A stretch of DNA of 64,000 nt, from the NCBI GenBank assembly GCA_943736015.1, contig OX031060.1, forward strand, positions 2,500,001-2,564,000, read 5' to 3'. The notes beneath the pieces were generated by a model. It worked only from the letters and a program-made list of their open reading frames with translations. It ran no database searches and had not been told where the DNA came from. Of this stretch, positions 60,801 through 64,000 are shown piece by piece (position 1 is the stretch's first letter; each line of letters starts with the position of its first letter). The translations under genes were made by a program, and so were the position numbers. This DNA is from Tridacna crocea (taxonomy: Eukaryota; Mollusca; Bivalvia; Cardiida; Cardiidae).

Positions 60801-61751
60801 TATGCCCACATTATTCAAATGAATTTCGCACACACTGTACGAAAAACTTAGTCAGAAGTCCTGCTGGGTGACGTCACTTTACACCAAAATAACACCCTAG
60901 CTCACAGAGCTACACTTGTACTGGAAACTTTGCAAAAACTAAACATGGAAACACTAGCCAACGCTCCGTATAATTTAGTCCTGACTCCATGTGTCCTCTG
61001 ACTGTTTCCTGTTTTGAAAGATTCTCTATGTGGCATGCACTACGAGAGCAGAGAGGAGCTAACCCTCACTTCGACCGGGTCCTTGATGTTGACGTCACGT
61101 GACGCGCTCCCACACGTGCTTCGCTCATGGAAATCAAGAATAAATAAGTGCATTGAACTCAGAGGAGATTACTTTAAAAAATAGTAAACACTCCAAGTTG
61201 CTTTTTATAACAATATTCCGATACCGGCACTGGTCCACGTACTTTCTGATCACCCCTGGTATTTTCAAAATGCATCTTTCTCAGGGTCATTGGAGTTAGT
61301 ATTGTGTGGCAAAACGTTAAGAACAAAAACATTTTTTTTCTTTTTACACGACGTTTTCTACAACTCCTTGCCTTCAAATGCTTTCAATATGGAACAGTAT
61401 GGAATTTTATTATCTGATAAATGACTAATGCACTCATTCAAGATCAGACAGATGATCCCACGTAATGCAGGTTTTCTCTTAGTATTACGGCGAAAGTATT
61501 AAACCATCTTAAATCAGTGAAATGATGTCCTGAGCTACCTTCTCCTGCACAAATACTATCTTATCCATTTTCAGCTTGTAATGAAAATCCAGAGCCAATA
61601 GATTATGGAAACTTTACAATCAACGAAAGAGCGGTGAATTCCATGGCAATTTTCTCGTGTAATGAAGGCTATCAGCTTAGCGGAAACGGCTCAGTAGTAT
61701 GTCAGGCAGATGGAGCATGGCAAAAAACAAATGCTACGTGCACAATTAAAC
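48781..61751 (+). CDS. Secreted or membrane Sushi/CCP-domain protein with Thr-rich stalk (gene 2), partial
   Basis: Proposed join 48781-48813, 57825-57981 and 61575-61751, continuing beyond the window because the last exon ends in phase 1 without a stop. The first two exons give MAAATNVLRFK followed by TSLVIIALLSTKVLSVDS, a classic signal peptide: basic n-region, hydrophobic core, polar c-region. A Thr/Pro/Gln-rich stalk of about 30 residues follows, likely O-glycosylated. Exon 3 encodes one complete CCP (Sushi) module with four Cys and the Trp between Cys 3 and Cys 4. CCP modules mediate protein binding in complement-type and adhesion proteins; the ligand here is unknown. Intermediate exons may have been missed in introns of 9.0 and 3.6 kb, and the first exon is the least certain part. 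Confidence 0.6.
49408..49635 (-). mobile_element. pB-1 MITE (minus)
   Basis: TTAACCCTTTACCAGACGGC opens the element, and GAGTGGTAAAGGGTTGA closes it. The hairpin is clear. A partial plus-oriented copy with a worn hairpin follows to about 49760. Confidence 0.8.
49995..50222. mobile_element. Short-unit palindrome array, AATGACCCATGGGTCATT, second copy
   Basis: It has the same architecture as 42800-43030: GACCCATGGGTC blocks alternate with CTACGTAGAG palindromes. The right terminus TTTCTCTGCATTACACCG is intact; the left terminus is truncated at CTCCACTACAAAATGACC. Confidence 0.8.
50810..51025 (-). mobile_element. SINE, tRNA-derived, antisense
   Basis: The reverse complement starts CGGCCTGGTAACTCAGTGGT (box A) with box B TTTGATACCC, and ends near GTGCACTGACCGCCGTG, which matches the SINE-1 tail region. 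Confidence 0.65.
51255..51470 (-). repeat. SINE-like remnant
   Basis: GCCGCTTTCAACATTACTAT is the complement of a SINE-1-type tail. The far end has CACTTTAACCACTGTCCTG, a plausible box A complement. Confidence 0.45.
51560..52200 (+). repeat. CCGTCCGTC-type dispersed repeat, two related units
   Basis: Unit 1 (from 51590) has GTCCGTCCGTCCGGACAG, TATGAAACTTCATACATATG and CGCCGATACT-like words. Unit 2 (from 51900) has CTCCGTCCGTCTATCCGTG and TATTCCGCCGATAC. A G run lies at 51743-51754. No gene is seen. Confidence 0.55.
52205..53035. other. Intronic, nothing recognised
   Basis: AT-rich sequence without a recognisable repeat or exon. Confidence 0.4.
53040..53128 (-). repeat. Possible tRNA-like SINE head
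   Basis: The reverse complement contains GGTTGGTCCAATAACCCATT and a box B-like GGATTCGAGTACC. The body is not identifiable. Confidence 0.35.
53590..53815 (+). repeat. Decayed pB-1 MITE
   Basis: GATCCTGAGGAACAATGCTGT, GGGAAAAGAAGAAAATACTG and AGTAGTTTCTTCTTGG are remnants of the stem. GTCTGGTGAAGAGT marks the right end. Confidence 0.45.
53830..54930. other. Intronic, nothing recognised
   Basis: One hairpin-like stretch lies at about 54210-54345 (CATCAGCTTGTGG against CCACATGCTGATG, with GGGAAAATATTTGCC against GGCAAATATTTCTCC). The rest is AT-rich without clear features. Confidence 0.4.
54932..55160 (+). mobile_element. pB-2 MITE (plus), full length
   Basis: TTGACCCTTTACTTCATAGA on the left, GGGGTAAGGGGTTAA on the right, and a perfect GAAATTGCTCGTGACGAGCA core. 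Confidence 0.9.
55395..55495 (-). repeat. pB-1 MITE, truncated
   Basis: GGGGAAAGGAGAAAATGTTG, GTTACCAGCATTTTCTCC and GTTTTCAAAAGGCTTCTCTT survive. No terminus is found. Confidence 0.6.
56022..56076. repeat. Hairpin family 4, short copy
   Basis: AGTGTAGGTCAAGTATCAAA and ATCTGGATCTGGGCTGTG flank CTGCACATTCTGTGCAG. Confidence 0.65.
56077..56243. mobile_element. Hairpin MITE family 7, copy 3 (arm deletion)
   Basis: GATCTGTATTCACCAACCAT on the left and GTTGGTGAATACAGACCC on the right. The left inner arm lost the CTGATTGGCTAAACC block. Confidence 0.75.
56425..56482. repeat. Isolated hairpin GCCTTCTGATTGG
   Basis: AAGCCTTCTGATTGG pairs with CCAATCAGAAGGCTTT around about 25 nt. Confidence 0.6.
56620..56805. 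mobile_element. Hairpin MITE family 7, copy 4
   Basis: TTCACCAACCATTCTTAAAAAC on the left pairs with GTTCTTAAGAATGATTGGTG on the right. The centre is GGCTAAACCATTCAGTTTAG. Confidence 0.8.
56830..57575 (-). mobile_element. Element 8, inverted copy with long hairpin
   Basis: The reverse complement follows the copy at 48045-48600. The stem here is much longer (57105-57268), with AGATCGAAATTTATTTCATC on both sides of GTGGCTGCGCCAC. An extra GC-richer segment (56930-57065) is inserted near one end. Confidence 0.7.
57640..57715. repeat. Hairpin family 4, decayed copy
   Basis: AGACAATGTAGAAGCAAACC and TGATCTACATTACCCCCC flank a worn centre, CTGCAAGTTTCTTGCA. Confidence 0.5.
57825..57981 (+). CDS. 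Gene 2, exon 2: signal-peptide core and Thr-rich stalk
   Basis: The acceptor is TTTTACACCATAG and the donor AT|gtaaga. It encodes SLVIIALLSTKVLSVDSSES and then PTPTPSTG, NTTIAP, TTVTTKPTTQTP. An in-frame TAG lies just before the acceptor, so it cannot be a first exon by read-through. It ends phase 1, matching the CCP exon. Confidence 0.6.
58020..58130 (-). repeat. Hairpin family 4, copy
   Basis: GTGCAAATCAAGACCAGACT pairs imperfectly with GATCTTTGATCTATTC around GCACAGAACACACAG. Confidence 0.6.
58158..58370 (+). repeat. CAGGCTGACCTGAATC hairpin family, copy
   Basis: GAGTATCGATTCAGGTCAGC pairs with GCTGACCTGAATCGATACTT around CTGCGCAGATTGCGCAG. The trailing block TGGATCTATATTAATGTGAT matches the end of the copy at 63757. 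Confidence 0.8.
58960..59001. repeat. Poly-C then poly-G tract
   Basis: C runs (58961-58982) are followed by a G run (58988-59000); AAA separates them, so the stretch can fold back. Confidence 0.85.
59759..59920 (-). repeat. pB-1 MITE, 3'-truncated
   Basis: TTAACTCTTCTAAACAACAA on the left and a hairpin around CTTGTTACCAGCAG. It stops in CTCCTTTTCCCACTAAACG. Confidence 0.7.
60195..61085 (+). pseudogene. Decayed mariner-family transposase
   Basis: In shifting frames the + strand gives DPKSGRPSISVTDK (mariner GRP(S) motif), VEQHVKQDRRDTVSNIAY (the DRR-T helix), YRSAQEIL, then after breaks TVNTEFYAHIIQ, LHQNNTLAHRATLVLETLQK and NAPYNLVLTPCVL. These match, in order, the mariner N-terminal DNA-binding region and the catalytic-domain blocks usually reading HDNARPHTA and HPPYSPDL. 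Several stops and frameshifts occur, and the Asp of the catalytic HDN block reads as N, so it is dead. It lies in intron 2 of gene 2 and cannot mobilise the MITEs around it. Confidence 0.8.
61245..61420 (-). repeat. Decayed pB-1 fragment
   Basis: CTTTCTCAGGGTCATTGGAG, GTATTGTGTGGCAAAACGTTAA and a later TTTTACACGACGTTTTCTAC are remnants of right-end and stem sequences. Confidence 0.4.
61575..61751 (+). CDS. Gene 2, exon 3: one complete Sushi/CCP domain
   Basis: The acceptor is CATTTTCAG and the donor C|gtacgt. It is symmetrical (phase 1 to phase 1) as is usual for CCP exons, with 58 whole codons. Cys 1 is in SCNENPEP, Cys 2 in IFSCNEGYQLSG, Cys 3 in VVCQADGAWQ and Cys 4 in ATCTIK, giving the expected 1-3 and 2-4 disulfides with Trp before Cys 4. 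Candidate N-glycosylation sites are NFT, NGS and NAT. The next exon is expected beyond 61752. Confidence 0.92.
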
Positions 61752-62179
61752 GTACGTGAAATAAGATCCGTCTTTTACGAAGTATACTACAAGTGTTTGC
61801 GCGCATCCTACTTTGCATGTATTTTTGTCGTAGATACTGAATCAAACGTACACCTATGTATTTTTGCACATAATGGTAATACTATTGGTGCACTGAAAGT
61901 ACTACTTCGGGTAGTACTGTTGAAGAGAGAGAAAATAAAAGGATCTTTGAACTATCATCGTGAAATAATTAAAATGCAACTTTTTCAGAAACGATCTCGG
62001 ATCTGTCACTGTGAAATAATCAAAAGGCAACTTTTTCAGAAACGAGCACGGTGATCCATGCACATCTTTTTTTACTGTAATTTCCTAGAGACATGATGAG
62101 CTTTGTATGTGCAAAGTCTTAAAAAAATCTGTCCGTTAGAGAATATTGTAGTATACGTCGTTACACCGAATTAATATAA

Positions 62180-62280
62180 AGAGGATAGTGTTTTTTTTTT
62201 CCGGTGAAAGATCGAAATTTATTTTATCGACTGCACATCATCTGTAATATTTTCACCAGTGGCGCAACCAAAACTCGTCA
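62180..62280 (+). repeat. Hairpin family 8, partial copy
   Basis: GGTGAAAGATCGAAATTTAT and ATCTGTAATATTTTCACCAG match element 8. The second arm is missing. Confidence 0.6.
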
Positions 62281-62491
62281 ATTTCCTGTTAATCACCCCG
62301 GTTCTTAAGTTATGCTATAAAACACTAGTATACGTCTGAGTTTACTCTTATTCTACCTCTTGTCCTTTTAAATATAATCAAAAAGCCGACAAATCTTGTT
62401 AACTTCTTATTGTAATGACTCGTCGGATAAAAACAACAAAAATGTACAGCCATGTAGGATCCTCGAGATACAGAAACTAGGGAGAAGACAT

Positions 62492-62647
62492 ATTTAGAGG
62501 TTATTACACGGCTGATGAGAGCCGGAGAGTGATATCGGCCCTCCACCTTGATATCTGCCCCGAGGGCTTTAGCCCGAGGGCAGATTTCGAGTTGGAGGGC
62601 CGATATCACTCTCCGGCCCTCATCAGCCGTGTAATAACCTCTTTATT
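62492..62647. mobile_element. 150-bp hairpin, AGAGGTTATTACACGGCTG ends
   Basis: The near-perfect arms AGAGGTTATTACACGGCTGA and GGAGAGTGATATCGGCCCTC pair with their complements around GCCCCGAGGGCTTTAGCCCGA. GC-rich against its surroundings. Part of the loop region resembles 63620-63690. Confidence 0.8.
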
Positions 62648-63137
62648 ACATTCATGGATCAATAGCTCGACTTTTTTGTTTTCTAGCATGTTTAAATACT
62701 AAAAACAAAAATATATTGTCTTCATTTGTTTGACAGAACTTTTTTCCGCGGGTAAACGTCACGTTCATGACGTCATTCATCATCACTATCGTAGAGCTGT
62801 GTATGTGCAGTATAGGACGTTTTAAATAAACAGTTCTTCATGTTTGTTTATTGTATAAAAAATGTGGCCGTTATTGTTTTTCAGTCTAAATATTCAATTT
62901 AGTGTGATGGGGATCAAAACTGAGAAACAGGATAAATAGAATAGATGGTTGGTGCTTGGAATTATGAAACTTAATCATGCTTGGTTCACCCGGCTCAATG
63001 GATAAAAATCGTAGAACTACTAGCCTACAGACACTACACATTGCCTGATAAGTTTCCCAATCCAAAACAACAACAATCTATTCTCTATTTATCATGTCTT
63101 TGTTTGTTTAACGATTCAACGTTGGGCGTGTTTCTGC

Positions 63138-63490
63138 GTTGTCTGCGCATGTCATATTCTTCGAAGATTCGACTGTCTTATATGACGCATTACTACTAGC
63201 CCCGAAAGCGGGCTGATTGTAATATTACGCTCTATAAAATAGCAATGTTGAAAATAGCTTTTACGTATCAATACGTTTGAGGAGAAATGAGACCTGCTTT
63301 AGCAACAGATTTCTCTAAACTGGTGATAGTTGAGTAAATTGCAGGAGTTAGCGTTTTATTGGGTAACCCTTTTTTTTTTGTTTTAATTTCAAAGTAACGG
63401 TTGTCGCGTAGGAAAGTGGTTCGGTTTTGTACCCAGGATGCCCATATCAGATAGATGAGTATTTATAGAATGCCATCTAGCGGGAGATAA
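63138..63490 (-). repeat. Dispersed repeat R375, copy D
   Basis: The reverse complement matches copy A: ATCTCCCGCTAGATGGCATT, GGTACAAAACCGAACCAC and CTTCGAAGAATATGACATGC. Confidence 0.8.
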
Positions 63491-63756
63491 TGGTGTTTCT
63501 GAAAATTTGTCCGCTAGCGACTGACGGACCGATTCCGCCATTTTTTTTCAAAATGGATGTTTTGAGAACGTTAGTTTACGAGCGAGTGTTCTGTTGCTAT
63601 AGATATAGAACAAATATCTTATCAACGGGCAGGATATCAGATATCAGCCCGTTGCCCCGTCATATCTGCCCTCGCATGACACTGATATTACACCATTTTC
63701 AGTGGAAAATGTTACTATTATTAGATCTATTAACAGAATGTAATAAGATATAATAT

Positions 63757-64000
63757 CCTTGCTCTGTGGAAAGGAGGCTTAATGTATCAACAAAAAGCAT
63801 CGATCCAGGTTAGCCTGCGCAGTCTCCGCAATCTGACCTAGGCCAATACTTTTTGCCTTTGGCCATTCTTCTGCATGTCCATGGACCAGTCTACACCTAA
63901 GGATTATGTTGGTAAATGGCCAAATTGTATCAACAGATCCATACTTATGTGGTGACTTGCTTGATACTATGCTGAAACTTCAAAGACAGAAAACAAATAG
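63757..64000 (+). repeat. CAGGCTGACCTGAGTC hairpin family, cut by window edge
   Basis: GCTCTGTGGAAAGGAGGCTT, CATCGATCCAGGTTAGCCTG, CCATGGACCAGTCTACACCT and GTGGTGACTTGCTTGATACT follow the order of the copies at 30560 and 58158. Confidence 0.75.

Noticed and set aside
60195-61085. Functional mariner transposase
   Set aside because: Multiple stops and frameshifts, and an altered catalytic block, show it is dead.

Overview
This is a eukaryotic, AT-rich, intron-containing genomic window. Spliced genes with GT/AG introns, tRNA-derived SINEs whose 3' tails resemble the V-type SINEs of molluscs, and a dense load of short hairpin transposons suggest a lophotrochozoan, most likely a bivalve mollusc. 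The taxonomic call is inference. No bacterial, organellar, viral or CRISPR features are visible.

Two protein-coding genes can be supported, both on the + strand. Gene 1 (coding 5390-24361) has eight coding exons whose phases fit without a break and predict a 1642-residue protein. Its N-terminus (residues about 17-68, exons 1-3) resembles the Scm3/HJURP CENP-A-chaperone domain. The rest is a long, low-complexity, Ser/Thr/Pro-, Lys- and acidic-rich chain encoded mostly by one 4.3-kb last exon, with many SP/TP sites and three KEN motifs. I propose, as a testable hypothesis, that it is a highly diverged CENP-A (CenH3) chaperone or another cell-cycle regulated chromosomal protein. Gene 2 (48781 to beyond 61751) is partly visible: a short first exon and a second exon that together make a signal peptide followed by a Thr/Pro-rich stalk, then a complete Sushi/CCP domain exon. 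It probably continues past the right edge.

Nearly everything else is repeat. The dominant component is two related families of about 230-bp MITEs with TTAA ends and CCCTTT termini (piggyBac-like), called here pB-1 (core hairpin CCAGCATTTTCTCC) and pB-2 (core GAGCAATTTCACC). 'pB-1 plus' means the ACTTTTGACGGCCCTGAG side comes first; 'pB-2 plus' means the ACTCCATAGATACTC side comes first. They fill introns 1-7 of gene 1, the 24.4-48.7 kb intergenic region, and intron 1 of gene 2. Nested insertions record their history.

Layout: 1-5.4 kb intergenic repeats; 5.4-24.4 kb gene 1, with intron 1 largely occupied by two nested long-terminal-inverted-repeat (foldback, possibly Mutator-like) elements with apparent 9-bp target duplications; 24.4-48.7 kb a repeat-filled gene desert with SINEs, an 840-bp palindrome and several hairpin families; 48.8-61.8 kb gene 2 with a decayed mariner transposase inside its second intron; 61.8-64 kb further hairpin repeats. 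No transposase able to move the piggyBac-like or foldback elements is encoded here, so they must rely on enzymes encoded elsewhere.
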